From: Labia minor
Lineage: Eukaryota; Arthropoda; Insecta; Dermaptera; Spongiphoridae
Length of the DNA: 64,000 bases
Direction: 5' to 3'
Assembly (NCBI GenBank): GCA_963082975.1
Contig: OY720348.1
Coordinates: forward strand, 65,125,719-65,189,718
Position numbers and translations under genes: made by a program. This document shows, piece after piece, positions 10,935 through 23,713 of this stretch. A model generated the notes under the pieces. It was not told the DNA's origin. It saw nothing but the letters and a program-made list of their open reading frames with translations, and ran no database searches. The stretch's first letter is position 1; each line of letters starts with the position of its first letter.

Positions 10935-12625
10935 CTGCAAAAAAAGAATTATCTTTATCTAAGCTAATTTTTATTAATTATCTGTCAAAATTAACATTAT
11001 GCTCAAAAATAATTGCTAAATACCTGTAACTGAATAGAATGGAATCTTTTTCGATTGATATAGATTTCTGAATTTTGTCTTGGGGCAATTATACGAATGT
11101 CCGTTACATCAAGAGCTCCTATTGTTTTAGGAAAGCCACCTAATCTCTCAAACCCACGCATCACTTCAATAGCGCCATCTCCTACAGGCCAATGGATAAA
11201 TCGGTATGATCTTTTAAACAAAGCGTCAGAAACACAACGTACACACTTTTGGGCAGTGGTTTCTCGGACATTAAATCTGTCAGAAATTGATCTACAAAAA
11301 AAAAAAATTTAAAAAACAATATTAGATACTTAGGTGTACTTCTGAATTGCATGGACACAAAATTTATTAATTTTCTACAACCTGAAAGAATCCATTGAAG
11401 CCATTCTCCAAAGAGTTATAGCTAATTGATCACGAGAAGGAATTGCAGGGCTTCCAGGACCATTTCTAACCAAATCTTCTATTATATTATGCAAATAGTC
11501 GAATCTCTCTCTTGAAAGTCTTAAAAAAAAATTTAAAATTACACAAGTCCTCTTACATACTAAATCACATAAGTCATTGTGAATTATTCTATTGGGCACA
11601 CACTATGGTGCATTACATATTAATGGTAATATTCTTGACTAGGAACTTTTGTTTTTAAGTTTAATACGCCGCCAGTGCCCTATATCTGTTCATCATATAT
11701 CCACATCGGTCCTAGAATGCACTTGTATACTAACAGTCTATTTACTACATTCAAGTTTGATTTTTTATTCAGGAGCAATTTATTATAAAGAAGATCCAAT
11801 TGAGATTTTTTCTTTTTAATGTGTACAGTTCAGGCAAATCTTCTGTCCAAATGGATACCCAGGTATTTGACATCATTTGTTGGAATTTCAGTGCCATATA
11901 AGAAGCCTGAAGGGCAGGTCTTCCTTCTTAATGTAAAGGTCACTTGAATAATTTTACCTTCGTTAAAAGGGCAGACGTAAAAATATGCTAATTGATATGT
12001 GAAAAATTTTATAAATCAGCTTGAAGAGTTTCCCAAAAGTAAAAGTTAGAGTTTAGAGCCTAGTGGGTCACCAAATTCGGAATGTTGAGAAAGTATAGAA
12101 ATTATTTTAGAAATATTAATTATTTTATTTTTTATCAATGTGCTTCACAAATGCAGTTCTAGTTTTGTTAAAAGGATAAAAAATTTAATCTGCACCCCTT
12201 GAAACTATACCTAATCTCACTTCAATAATGTTTTTGATTTTTTTTTAATTTAAAGACTCATGTTTTCATTAATTTATACAAGTTGATAATTTTGTTGCCG
12301 TCCTTGTAAAACCCTACATTAATTAACATTAAAAAAGTGTCAACCACTGGAATATTTCCCCTAATAAGTAAGATTATAGTATAATCTGTGAAATTAAATG
12401 TAAAAATTTCTAAATAATATATGACAAAAAATTGACTTACAGGAAATGCTTTTTGAAATCTTCGGGTGAGTAAGAATTGATAGTGCTTGGATAATTTAAC
12501 ACGCCAGGCCTCAATTCCTGTTTTTCTAGGAAACGTAGAAATTCATCAAAATCTTCGTCAGAAGAAGATTCTGATGACTGACATGAATTTTCAAGGAGAT
12601 TTAAGAGTAAACTTGCAAAAGACAT
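10422..12625 (-). CDS. HARBI1-like PIF/Harbinger transposase, 4 exons, full length
   Basis: Full-length DDE nuclease of the PIF/Harbinger family (DNA transposition, or a domesticated derivative). Join: 12625-12441, 11519-11382, 11291-11024, 10934-10422; 1104 nt, 367 residues, no internal stop, GT-AG junctions. Start ATG at 12625, stop before 10422. Residues 1-61 are acidic/Ser-rich; residues 58-70 match the DFKxHFxxSRxxF entry to the HARBI1 domain. First acidic residue D169 in GALDVTDIR (the usual His after it is Asp172), second D247 in ILGDEAY. The third position, normally Glu in VER/VEK before the LLKGR motif, is Gln285 (VPVQRCIDLLKGR). The C-terminus has the family ACCVIHN motif. No Myb/SANT partner gene or clear terminal inverted repeats were found nearby, so this may be domesticated or simply inactive. 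Confidence 0.88.
11024..11291 (-). CDS. HARBI1-like exon 3 (first catalytic Asp)
   Basis: 268-bp exon with a helix-turn-helix-like part (SISDRFNVRETTAQK) and the start of the nuclease fold, GFPKTIGALDVTDIR. The donor GTATTT follows HSIQLQ; phase 0 out. Confidence 0.87.
11382..11519 (-). CDS. HARBI1-like exon 2
   Basis: 138-bp exon encoding LSRERFDYLHNIIEDL and PSRDQLAITLWRMASMDSFR, the N-terminal helical region of HARBI1 proteins. The acceptor follows a T-rich tract; the donor is the weak GTTGTA. Confidence 0.83.
11640..11965 (-). pseudogene. Jockey-clade LINE reverse-transcriptase fragment in intron 1 of the HARBI1-like gene
   Basis: Minus-strand translation gives QVTFTLRRKTCPSG, EIPTNDVKYLGIHLDRR and LLVYKCILGPMWIYDEQI, the C-terminal reverse-transcriptase region of Jockey-like retrotransposons (VTFT, VKYLGxxLDxRL and LLYKxIxxPxWxYG motifs). 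Two in-frame stops and truncated ends mark it as dead. It lies in the same orientation as the host gene, inside the 921-bp intron. Confidence 0.75.
12441..12625 (-). CDS. HARBI1-like exon 1
   Basis: 185-bp exon starting at ATG 12625-12623 and ending CT|GTAAGT at 12441. It encodes an acidic Ser/Glu/Asp-rich head and SPEDFKKHF. The joined codon CT+A restores HFLLSRERF. Confidence 0.85.
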
Positions 12626-13130
12626 TTTGATTATATATATATATAATCAACTCAAATACCACACTGAAATGAAAGATAATAAAAAAATGAAATTATATAT
12701 TTTATATACAATAATATAAATGAAGTTATCAATTAATTATTTTATATATTATGAACATTAACAATTTGTAACCTAACCTGCTTTAGCTTGTGATTATTTT
12801 AAACTGCGCCATTTGCAATTTTTAGGCTGGGTTAACTCCAGATCTTATAAAGGGGAGAAAAAAAAAGGCGCAGCTTACCTTACCTATTTCTCTTTCTACC
12901 GCGCCTTGGGTCTTTAGCCTACCATCCGATTGGTTTTCAATTGGTCTCCCCACTCCCAAATTTCTAGTTAATTTCTCCTCACTCGTTAACAATGGACCGA
13001 GTCCAAAATTCGTACAAAGGAAAAAAGCTAAGCTCCTCCTTTTTTCCGCTCCGTTATCTTTGGGTTTTACGGTCTGTAGTTGAATTTACCTATCAAGCGA
13101 CATTCCCCCCCCTCCAAACCAACGATAGTT
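12626..13130 (-). promoter_or_regulatory. Upstream region of the HARBI1-like gene
   Basis: Less AT-rich than its surroundings. It contains two ATTGG (inverted CCAAT) boxes near 12930-12950 and, on the minus strand, a TTTATAAG TATA-like box near 12850, about 220 bp before the start codon. These are suggestive only; no transcription start is shown. Confidence 0.25.
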
Positions 13131-13944
13131 GAACAAATGTGTTTTTATTTGTCATTGGTTAAGTCTATGAAATTTGTCTAAATTAATTTTATTAATTTCA
13201 AAATTTCAAAAATAATTAATCATTATATATAAAAAAAGATTTTTGTCTGCGCATTGTTCAGAATTTGAAATTTTTTACATATATTCGCGTTTCACCTCTA
13301 ATGTTGTAGAATATTTCATTTCTGCCTGTCTGCCGGGAAATTTCTAAAGTTATAGACTCAAAATTGGCTAAACCGATTTCTATGCAATTATATACATCAC
13401 AATATTCTTATAAACCTCATTTTGAATATAAGCTATATATTACATGAATATCTATTCAATAACTTCTGATACCATCAATTTCAATGGTATTTATTGTTCG
13501 AGTGTGGTTTGAAAATTTTTAACCATTTATTAGTATTACCAGCCAAATTCGATAATTAGGAATTATTTTTTTTAATGATCGAGCGAAATAAATAAATAAT
13601 TTAAGATAAATATATGATCTAAATATTTTATTAAATTAATTAAAATTAAAGTTTATTTTTTATTTGCAATTATCGATTAGTAAAATGAAATAATCATTAG
13701 ACATATTTTAGACTTGTATAGAAAAATAATAAATAAACTAACATATGAATACAAAAATGATAGGATTCTTAAATGTAATAGATAATTAGTAATAATGTAT
13801 TTATTAATAGAACAAATAAAATAGTTAATATAAATACTAAGTTAAATAAATCAAATTTTTATTGATTTAAACTATAATTTGTGCTATAAAGTATATAAGC
13901 TTTATTTAAAGAAAATCTTGTTCTCATTATTAAGCCTATTTTTC
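13131..13944. other. AT-rich region with a degenerate HINE-like stretch
   Basis: 13215-13450 has CTGCCTGTCTGCCGGG followed by GGCTAAACCGATTTCTATGC, the same layout of microsatellite and AAACCGATTT seen in HINE1. 13530-13565 shares TATTACCAGCCAAATTC with the 58-kb repeats. Confidence 0.4.
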
Positions 13945-14335
<391 letters not shown>

Positions 14336-15790
14336 ATATATATAATTAATATATCAATAAAAAGTTATAAATCTATAATTTATAAAATTAAATTTTATAG
14401 GAATATTTTTTTAATATCCAGTAATCTCTGTTTTAATAAATAGGAATAAATAAATTTACAATTAATTAACTTGATTTAGGAATGATTGAGGGATGATTTC
14501 GGTGGAGGCCGGTCAGCGTAGGGACACTAACGATACTTCGATACTACAAGAGATTGCTATGCAGGAATTAAAAAACAATTGTCCCCTTCAAGAAAACAGA
14601 TAAACAAAGCATTTATGATGGTATGTGTGGCGACAACAACATGTCGGTGAAATATATAAATATATATAATTAATATATCAGTAAAAAGTTATAAATCTAG
14701 AATTTATAAAATTAAATTTTTATAGGAATATTTTTTTAAAGTCAAGTAATCTCGGTTTTAATTAATAGGAATAAATAAATTTACAATTAATACTTGATTA
14801 GGGAAGGATTGAAAGATGATTTCGGTGGAGAGGCCGGTCAACGTCTTCCACTAGAAAGGAAATGGAAACTGAATGCGCTCCTCGAAGCTCACCGGCAGGC
14901 CAGGAGGGAGGGTGGGTGGGAGGTGAGGTGAGGTGGCGGAGGGGATCATCATGGCGGCAAATCTTTTCAATCTGTCAAAATACAATAATTAATATTTAAT
15001 TAACGAAGCACCGTAAAATTATATAATACTAGTGAAAAGTAATCTACGTTTCATAATGAATCTATCCGTATAGGTTTTACCTGTTGTTATCAGGCAATAC
15101 TTTTTGTTGAACTGTAAAAATAAACCGATATTAAAATTAATTTAAAATTTCCATTTCATGATACTAAAAATGAATTTTATTTAGAATCTGGCTAAAATTA
15201 TGTTAAATAGATTGGTCACAATTTCCAAGATTCAGTCAAAAATTTTAATAAAATGAAAAACATGGATTTGCTTGGTTTTTCTAATTCTCCAAAGCGTACT
15301 ATAAATATGAGTTCCAAATTTTCTACTAATGTGAATCGTTGGAGAGGTTGGTCCTCTCAGAGGCACTCATAACAAATGTCTCACTGGTAATTTACCGGGT
15401 TTTGCTAGTCGAAGAATTGACGTAATCATCGGGGGGTTAATTCAAATATAATAGGAGACTCTTATGGAGTCTCCTATATAAGAGACAAGATTTCATTTTT
15501 TTTTCTTTTTAATGAATCTATGCTAGGTATTGTCCTTCATCCAAATAAACTTGATTTTATGAAGTATCAAGGGAGGGGAGGGGGGAAAGCGTAAGAGAAA
15601 GGGAATGGATGGAAAGGAGTCAACGGGTAAAGGGCACGATTCCTCCAGGTAGAAGAGGGATTTAGAAGAAATCATGAGCTCACGTGAGGGCAGGGGCACT
15701 ACTCCCTGAAGTAGAAATCTTTTCTATTGGGATCATAGAGAAGAAACTACCCGTTACCCGTCAAAATCTTTCTAATAAGTCTTACTATCT
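14336..15790. repeat. Diverged copy of the 5789-7135 repeat with an internal duplication
   Basis: 14340-14520 and 14650-14850 repeat each other (GATTTCGGTGGAG blocks). 14940-15780 follows 6340-7130, with a run of TGGGTGGGAGGTGAGG-like purines at 14910-14940. No gene. Confidence 0.55.
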
Positions 15791-16035
15791 ATTTTTTCTA
15801 TTATTATTCATATCAAAAAAAAATATAAAAATATGAAGAAAAAAAATTGTTTTCATGAAAAATATCACATAAATTTTTAATATTATTAAAATTTAAAATA
15901 AATGAATTTAATATTTTTTTTTTCAATTTCATGTTTTATTTTTACCGTCAAATTTATGAAAAGTTGATGGACGATGACCCTCCGATTAGGGGTATAAACT
16001 TGGCTCAGCGGTCGGAGTCGAAAAACAAACAAAAA
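15791..16035. other. AT-rich sequence, nothing recognised
   Basis: Contains ATGACCCTCCGATTAG, HINE-like, but no ends. Confidence 0.35.
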
Positions 16036-16487
16036 TTCCCGCTTTTTCTATGAAATCAATGAATAAAATTATGATATCTATAAAATATGAATTGATTCGT
16101 GTTTAGGATCAAAAATGGAAGAAAATGATATATACAAAATAAATTTTACATTTGTATTTAAAAAAGTAGCATTTTGCCTGAAATATTATGACAAATTCAC
16201 GCTTTTTCTATGAAATCAATGAAAAAAATTATGATATCAATGAAATATGAATTGATTCGTATTTAGAATAAAAAATGGAAGAAAATGATATCTAATAAAT
16301 AAATTTTATATTTGTATTTAAAAAAGTAGGATTTTGCCTAAAATATTAATAAAAATTCACATATATAATAAATAAATTTTACATTTGTATGTAAAAAAGT
16401 AGCATTTTGCTTAAAATATTATGAAAAATTCACGCTTTTTCTATGAAATCAATGAAAAAAATTATGATATCAATGAAATATGAATCT
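16036..16487. repeat. Tandem repeat of about 160 bp, nearly three units
   Basis: Units share CGCTTTTTCTATGAAATCAA and AAAAAAGTAGCATTTTGCC; they start near 16038, 16198 and, partially, 16365-16431. Confidence 0.75.
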
Positions 16488-16867
16488 GCCTACGAGCCTC
16501 TAGTTCGTTTTTAATTAACCTTAGTTTTAATAATAGGTCACCCGACATGATTAAAATTTTATTAATTAACTCAGTTATTTCTTCATCTCCCAATGAAGCA
16601 TTTGAGAGAACATCTGAATTCACCTCGTTGATGCTTACATTTGAAGATTCCAACTGAGCCAATCGAACTGCTAAAATATCCGAATCGGCCTTAAGCACAC
16701 TGGTTGTTCTTCATTGTTGTGAGAAGAGCATAATGCAAATATGATTCGTCATATTTTCTTTTTTTTGTTTTGCTAGATGTCGGATTTGAAGCACTGCAAC
16801 TTGGTTGTGACGGCGTGGCAGACTTATTAGTTGGAATTTTAATTAGCCATTTATCCATGATGGTTAA
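16488..16867 (-). pseudogene. hAT transposase N-terminal remnant plus an unassigned open frame
   Basis: From the minus-strand ATG at 16866: MDKWLIKIPTNKSAT, then KKRKYDESYLHYAL, the N-terminal stretch that precedes the BED finger in ZBED5/SCAND3-like hAT proteins; a frameshift and a stop follow near 16700. From about 16698 another frame stays open for over 65 codons (SNASLGDEEITELINKILIM and so on) and ends in the tandem repeat; not recognised. Confidence 0.55.
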
Positions 16868-16914
16868 ATAATAATAAATAATTAAACAAAATGTCGTTGA
16901 ACTTTAACTTAAAG

Positions 16915-17498
16915 TGAAGTAAATTAATTTCCAGCTACAGAAACAATTTCAAATAATTTTAATATATCTATTAATGTAATAAAAAACAGATATGGATAGA
17001 TAAATAATAAATATAAACATTTTTAATTTTATTTTATTTATAATATATATACACAAGACCAGGCTGTGACGTCATGAATGGCTGGATGACGTCATATAAT
17101 TTTAATTCAAGAAAAAACTAATAAATATGATTTTTCTCGAGGATAAAACCAATGCAAAGTGCATGGTTCATGGTGATATATAAAAAAATGTCCTCGTGAA
17201 ATTTGGTGTGAAAATAACCCTTCCCTTCCTATCGTCGATCGCTAATACTACCACTTCCGGTTTCCGGATTTGCACCAAAAGTTGATCAATTTATCCCACT
17301 GATGCATTAAGTAAATATACCAAATTTCAGGCTGTACACATCTATACGGACGGACAGACTGACGGACGGACAGACATCCTGCTAAAAATACTTTTTTCTG
17401 ATAAGAAAATGCATGATTCGTGGAGATATGTAAAAATCTCCACATGTGAAATTTGGTGTGAAAACAATACCTCCCTTACTATAGTCGGTCGATAAAAA
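16915..17498 (-). mobile_element. HINE1 copy, 5' truncated
   Basis: Starts at GAAGTAAATTAATTTCC, lacks the first 40 bp, keeps the (GGAC)n centre and a mutated end, GTCGGTCGATAAAA. Confidence 0.68.
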
Positions 17499-17607
17499 AC
17501 GTTTGAATTATTTATTGAATAAAATTTTCGGTTTGTCTGGATATAGAAAAATTATTAAATTAATTCATTTATTAATCTTCTTATATCCAAACCGAACTTA
17601 AAATTAG

Positions 17608-18254
17608 CTGGAGTGTCTCCACTCGACTATCTCGCAATTTGAATTGGATTAAATAACATAATATATTATATTTAAATTAAATTTAATTAATTATAAATTA
17701 TAAATAATAAATAATAAATATTAAACCAGCGCATGTTTGGCTTTTTGTTGATTGCACCACGTCACGTGTTGGCGCGTGAGATTTGCAGTGTTAAAAAATT
17801 AATTCTGGTAATTTCAGCGAATCAATCAAGCTTAAATTCTATATATAGCAGTTTTATACAATTATTAATCATGTGAAAAATTATCAAACATATATCTTTA
17901 TTTTTACGGTCACTTTAGAGGAAAAAAAATCAAAACGTTGTAGGTAATGACCCTCTTCCGGTTGAGCTACATTTCTCAAAAGTTGATAGAAAACTATGAA
18001 TTTTGAATAATGTCCATGTACCAAATTTCATCATTCTATCTCAAACCGTTTTTGCGTAATCTTGCCTACATACATACACACACACACACATACACACACA
18101 CACACATACACACACACATACACACACACACACAGACATTTTTCTCAACCTTAGTGAAAATGATTCAGGAACCTTCAAAACGTATAAAAACATCAAAATC
18201 TCAACATCGAAAATTTTCGTGATCGCAATACTATCTCTGGCGAGATAGTAAAAA
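17608..18254 (+). mobile_element. HINE2 repeat (CA-microsatellite-bearing), full copy
   Basis: It starts CTGGAGTGTCTCCACTCG (hairpin GAGTG/CACTC) with ACTATCTCGC just inside; it ends in a hairpin, TACTATCTC-TGGC-GAGATAGTA, then AAAA. (CA)n at 18076-18135 follows ACCAAATTTCATCATTC. Non-coding despite a (CA)n-driven open frame. Confidence 0.72.
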
Positions 18255-18640
18255 TCGAAAATTAGTGGTTCCCTCTGGTAGTCAAATAATAAAACATGGT
18301 ACCTTAATAAAATATCAATGGATTTATATGCAAACTTTAATCCTTTTTATCTCGTAAACTAGAAGCGACCAGCAAAAATTGCTTAAGAAAAGTTTATTTG
18401 GAATTGAAAAAGGAACCCACTAGTAAAGTTTGATCCAAATCCATGTCATAATAACTCGATTGAATAATTACCAAATTAAATAATTAAAAAAAAAACATAA
18501 TTTAATCATTTAAAATAGATTTTAAAATATAAAATTAATATATTAATAAAAAAATAAATATAAAATATACTATGGAAAATTTTTTAGATATACAATTTTA
18601 AAAGATGAATGATTGGTTAGTAATAATAACGCTGATTATA
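18255..18640. other. AT-rich sequence, nothing recognised
   Basis: No gene or element end seen. Confidence 0.4.
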
Positions 18641-18945
18641 TATATATATATATGTACCCATTGAAATTACGGTAGCGAAAGCAATGAATATGAATTATAA
18701 ACATTGAATTTGTTTTGTTCATGATGTCTCGCTCAACTCTATTTATAATTTTAAGAAAACAATTTCCAGCAAATTATTTTCTTTTGTATATTATCATACT
18801 AATTTTATAAATGGGGAATTTTTACTTATACATTTGAAAAAATGTATACATAGAGAAATAATCAATTTTAAAAAATAAAATAAAACTCGAAAATGATACA
18901 GAGAATTATTCTATTGTGTGAGTTACATAATAATTCTCTGATGAA
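18641..18945. repeat. Second copy of the 1-300 repeat
   Basis: It starts within (TA)n and contains the same GTACCCATTGAAATTACGG and GATGTCTCGCTCAACTC segments. The hairpin right arm is shortened. Confidence 0.65.
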
Positions 18946-20487
18946 TTGTTTAGATGCAATTAACTTCCTTTATAGAGCTATAATTCATATATATATATAT
19001 ATACTAAGATACATACCATACTAAAACACTTAATTGACAAGTAACACTATTTCTTTAAATATAATCAACCATTTTGGATTTGATTGATAATATGTAAATT
19101 TAATAAAATTATTTTAAATTTTGATGCATAGTTTGATAGCTCTTAGCTCTTAAACTATCAATTTTATTGCATGATAAAAAATTTGTCAGTTTATGTGTTT
19201 AATAAAATTTTTATTATTAGCAAAATTTTACTCTATTGTTCATATAAATAAATTACACTAAGTGCGTCCAACGTTTTTAGTTGAATAGGAAGCAATTCAT
19301 CCATAAACTTTGTCAGGTTTATAGAAAAATTATTTTATTTTTTTTAGTCCATTGGAAAAACGTTATTTTATAAAAGTTTTTTATATTTATATTTTTAAAA
19401 AAAATTTTAAATTAAAATTTAATAGTATGGACTTGAGAAAAATAAGTATTGAATTTGATTCAAATAAATTTAATTTAACAGAAACGAGAGAGAAGAGGGA
19501 GAGAAAGGAAAAAAAAATAATTAAAAAAAACTTTTAATATCTAATTGCTATAAATTAATTTGTGAAATTAAAACTACGAAAAATATTTATAATACTTTTC
19601 GTCAAGCTTTAGAATTATAAATAAACTTCCAATCAAAAACTAATATTGACAAATTTATAAAAAAAAAAAAATTAACAAATTTAATTTAGAGCAAATATTA
19701 CTCTACTGTATTGAAAAATAAAAATGAATTGACTACTCACGATTAATGTCCCTGGGTGTTCGTTCTTGTATTCGCGGTGTTTGATCCGGAGCAAGTTGCA
19801 CACCCTCTTCGAAATTTATAGGGGAGGTTTCAGATGTCCCTTGTACGAATGACTAGTCGATCTCCGGGTTCAAAAAATTATAAATATTTTAAGCTCCGCC
19901 TTTAACTCCCCTCTAAAGAAACAATTCACTCCTTCTTTGCTAAATTCGCCTTTTAGTTTTTCAAGACGGGTTAGAAAAATGGGTGGGTTTTCTTCAAGAC
20001 ACCTTCCCCTAGGAGTTGTGGGTCGCAAGGCCAATTTTTTTTCACAATGACCGTTTTTGAGAGGGTAGGAAATGATATTTTGTAAATGTTATTATGCTGT
20101 ATTCTTCTTTTTATAAAAACAAAAATTAAAAGTAATAAATTTTCATTTTTTTGTTTTTGTTTTCTTTTTTCTTTTTTGGATGTTTTTGCTATTATTTTTA
20201 TCCCCAAGCAAAAAGGTCGACTGAAATAACATACAAAATGAATGTAAATGTATTTCTTAAATAAATGAAAAATAAATTTTCATCCAGGTATTATTATTAT
20301 GACTGGTTTATGACCCTCCCCACCCCCCAAGGGTCAACTAAGTACATATGGTATGCTACCACTCTCTGGGCTATTTGTTGTTATATTTTAGTTTAGAATA
20401 ATTATTTGGGTCTCTCACACACAAAGATATTTACATGTATTTTTATATAATATATTATTTCTTAATTTTCTAATATTTTTTATCTTC
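18946..20487. other. AT-rich region with one moderately GC patch
   Basis: Mostly low-complexity AT. 19740-19980 is richer in GC. Its minus strand has a 40-codon open stretch (EEGVQLAPDQTPRIQERTPR) ending at a GTGAGT donor-like site near 19738. This could be an isolated exon or a transposon scrap; not assigned. 20300-20345 is C-rich. Confidence 0.35.
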
Positions 20488-20751
20488 TTTTATTTACTAT
20501 GTGATGGAAAAAAAGAGCTCCAGTGGAGATGAAACAGCGTTGTTCTCAAAAATGTTAATATGTGAATCTAAATTAAAGTAATTAATTTTTAATAGCATAA
20601 AAACATAAACTGTCAATTATTTAAAATTAAATTGGTATTAAAATTAATTTCTTTAATTTAGATTCACATAATAAGGTTTTTGAGAAAGGTTCTATTTTAG
20701 CTAAACTGATGTGCTTTTTTTCCGTCACGGTAAATAAAAGATGATTCCTTG
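20488..20751. repeat. Foldback MITE
   Basis: Arms of about 100 bp, diverged: CTTTTATTTAC, GGAAAAAAAG and ATGTGAATCTAAATTAAAG occur on the left and inverted on the right. Non-coding. Confidence 0.65.
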
Positions 20752-20892
20752 ATAGAAAGAGGCCAAAGTCGATATCCATAAGAAATTATACTGAAACAAA
20801 AAGTAATTAATATAGTAGATAAAGTAATAACTATAAGAAATCTTTACGATATTTGTTCGATCTTGGCTTTTAATTAAATAAAATATTTAGAT

Positions 20893-20965
20893 CAGAGGTG
20901 GCCAACTCAAATAATCTTGCGGGCCACTTTGGAAATGCATCATAACTTCGCGGGCCGCATATAAA
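20893..20965. mobile_element. hAT terminal fragment
   Basis: CAGAGGTGGCCAACTC followed by GCGGGCC blocks, as in hAT ends. The opposite end was not found; truncated. Confidence 0.45.
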
Positions 20966-21083
20966 AGTATACATACCCATATTAGATTTAGACCCATTAT
21001 AGATATTGTTTGGTGTGACAAATTGAAAAATAATTAATTTTTATTATGTTTACTATTATTTTTACATATAAACATATATAAAC

Positions 21084-21118
<35 letters not shown>

Positions 21119-21132
<14 letters not shown>

Positions 21133-21318
21133 AGACAAGAAAACGCAAAAGAGCTAGAATCATGAAATTTGGTACATGGGCATTATTTAAAATTTGTACT
21201 TTTCTATCAACTTTAAAAGAGAAATGTAGCTCAACCGGAAGAGGGTCATTACTGTTTCATTTTTTTCCCTCTAAAGTGACCGTAAAAATAAAGATATGTT
21301 TGATAATTTTTCACATTG
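21119..21318 (-). mobile_element. HINE2 fragment
   Basis: (GT)n, then CTAGAATCATGAAATTTGG and the CGGTCACTTTAGAG region in inverted orientation; both ends lost. Confidence 0.65.
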
Positions 21319-21399
21319 GATGGTTGTAAATTACAAAAATATTTTATAGCATTTAAATGTCTTTTTTCAGATGCTTCCCAAACATCTCTATTATCTCCT

Positions 21400-21503
21400 T
21401 TTTACCGACCGACGATAGTAAGGGAGGTATTGTTTTCACACCAAATTTCACATGTGGAGATTTTTACATATCTCCACGAATCATGCATTTTCTTAACAGA
21501 ATA
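21400..21503 (+). mobile_element. HINE1 fragment
   Basis: ACCGACCGACGATAG end and about 90 bp of one internal block, opposite in orientation to the neighbour at 21715. Confidence 0.65.
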
Positions 21504-21646
21504 AGCGGGAGTGTCCTCCCCTAGATTTTCCCGCATATAAATAGGTATAAAGAGTTGTGAATGAATATTTAGAATGTGTAAACTTGGTATTGATAAAGAG
21601 GCAGTTCGTATTAGTTTATTGGTGTCAAATTTAATATTTGGTAACA

Positions 21647-21677
<31 letters not shown>

Positions 21678-21714
21678 TAAAGTGCTACTTCCGGTTAACT
21701 GATATTTTAAATGT

Positions 21715-22127
21715 AAAAAAAAACAGATATGGATATAATATAAATATTTTTAATTTTATTTTATTTATAATATATAAGGGCTGGCTGTGACGTCATGAAG
21801 TGCTGGGTGACGTCATATAATTTTAAATTAAGAAAAAACTAATGAAGATGATTTTTCTCGAGGATAAAACCAATACAAAGTGCATAACACGTGGAGATAT
21901 GTCCTCACGTGAAATTTGATATGAAAATAACCCTTCACTTCCTCTCTTCGATCGGCAATACTAGCACTTCCGGTTTCCGGATTTGCACCAAAAGTTGATC
22001 AATTCATCCTACTGATGTATTAAGTAAATATACCAAATTTCATCAAAATCCGTTCAGCCGTTCAGGTTGTACACATCTATACATCTATACGGACAATACC
22101 TCCCTTACTATCGTCGGTCGGTAAAAA
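21715..22127 (-). mobile_element. HINE1 copy, 5' truncated and internally deleted
   Basis: It runs from the CAGATATGGATA segment to GTCGGTCGGTAAAAA but lacks most of the second 85-bp block. Confidence 0.66.
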
Positions 22128-23127
22128 GCTGAAATAATTCAATTGTTAATGTATAAAATTATAATGTAAATACAATTTTAATTAGTTTTAAGATATTTTT
22201 TTTATTAATATTTTATCTTTTTTTTTCTTGTATCCAATATATTATATTTAAAATCAATAGTTCACTTAATTTCTCTTGAATTTTTTAAATTATTTCTTAT
22301 AAATTTTTATCGGTTATTATTCAAAACAATCATTCAGTCATGCATTTGGATAAATCTTTACCAGTGTGTTCATTTTCAAATTCCGAATAAACTTTTCTTA
22401 TGCAAAACAAATTAATATTAAGGAAACCGTTCACCGATTGCAGGTGAAAAATATCGAATATTTTTTGATGGTCATTTCATTTTAACGAAAATGTTAATCA
22501 TAAATGAATAATAGATAGTAAGTATTTAATATCTAGAAAACTGTGCAGGTATGTTTTTTAATTAAAATTTAAATAATTGAATTTTAACTTTTTACTTTAA
22601 AATTTGGTGAAAGAATGATAATTGTAAGATTATGTTAACTCGGGAAATATTTTTAAATCTATGGTATTTTTATTTATTTATGGTATTTTTACAATATTCC
22701 AAAGGTGAAGATATGCTGTGTGAACAATATGTGATACATTTTTCTTTCTATAATTTTTATTTTTTCAATTTTTTTTCAATTTAAAGAGTATGTTTATTAG
22801 CCAAAAAATTTTACAATAGTTGATTATCAGAACATACAAAAGATGAAAGTTACAACATTTACAAGATTAAATTGTTTCTTTTGCGTTCATTTATTGATAC
22901 GCTATTACAATTTTACTTAATTATATTAAATTTTATTTACATTGGTTTTCTTTTTTACTACGACGGGGATAAGTGTATATAGTTAACTCCTTTGTTGATC
23001 ACTTTTGAGTAGGGTATTTTTCTGTTTTTCGACTTTTAAATTGTTTATATACCTTATTAATAATGACAACATAAACCAATGTTTATTATATCATCATAGG
23101 ACATCTTATTTAAAAAAAATATTTAAT
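22128..23127. repeat. Long-armed family left arm plus segment shared with 32690-33015
   Basis: 22128-22665 is the arm (CTGAAATAATTCAATTG to AACTCGGGAAATATTT). 22690-22970 matches 32750-33020 (AGTATGTTTATTAGCC). No gene. Confidence 0.6.
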
Positions 23128-23713
23128 AATAAGTTGACCTGTGGCCAGGTCCGAACCGACCGACGGTTTGAAGTAAATTAATTTCCAGCTACAGAAACAA
23201 TTTCAAATAATTTTAATATATCTATTAATGTCATAAAAAACAGATAGGCATATAACATAAATATTTTTAATTTTATTTTATTTAGAATATATATGTAAGA
23301 CCAGGCTGTGACGTCATATAATTTTAAATTAAGAAAAAACTAATAAAGATGATTTTTCTCGAGGATAAAACCAATACAATTTTATTTTATTCGTGGTGAT
23401 ATGTAAAAAATCTCCTCATGTGAAATTTGGTGTGAAAATAACCCTTCCCTTCCTATCGTCGATCGCTAATACTACGGATTTGCACCAAAAGTTGATCAAT
23501 TCATCATACTGATGCATTAAGTAAATATACCAAATTTCATCAAAATCCGTTGATCCGTTCAAACTGTACACATCTATACGGACGGACGGACATCATGCTA
23601 AAAATACTTTTTTCTGTTAAGAAAATGCTTGATTCGTGGAGATATGTAAAATCTCCACATGTGAAATTTGGTGTGAAAACAATACCTCCCTTATTATCGT
23701 CGGTCGGTAAAAA
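23128..23713 (-). mobile_element. HINE1 full copy
   Basis: Both ends present (AATAAGTTGACCTG and GGTCGGTAAAAA). Short internal losses, including one of the two CATGAATG/TGACGTCA motifs. Confidence 0.7.

Noticed and set aside
11375-11599. HARBI1-like exon 2 starting at an ATG at 11599
   Set aside because: The frame before 11520 is intronic; the acceptor at 11521-11520 joins exon 1 in phase and restores the family motif.
18010-18222. Open frame with Thr-His repeats, and the similar one at 42205-42435
   Set aside because: They are translations of (CA)n inside HINE2 copies.
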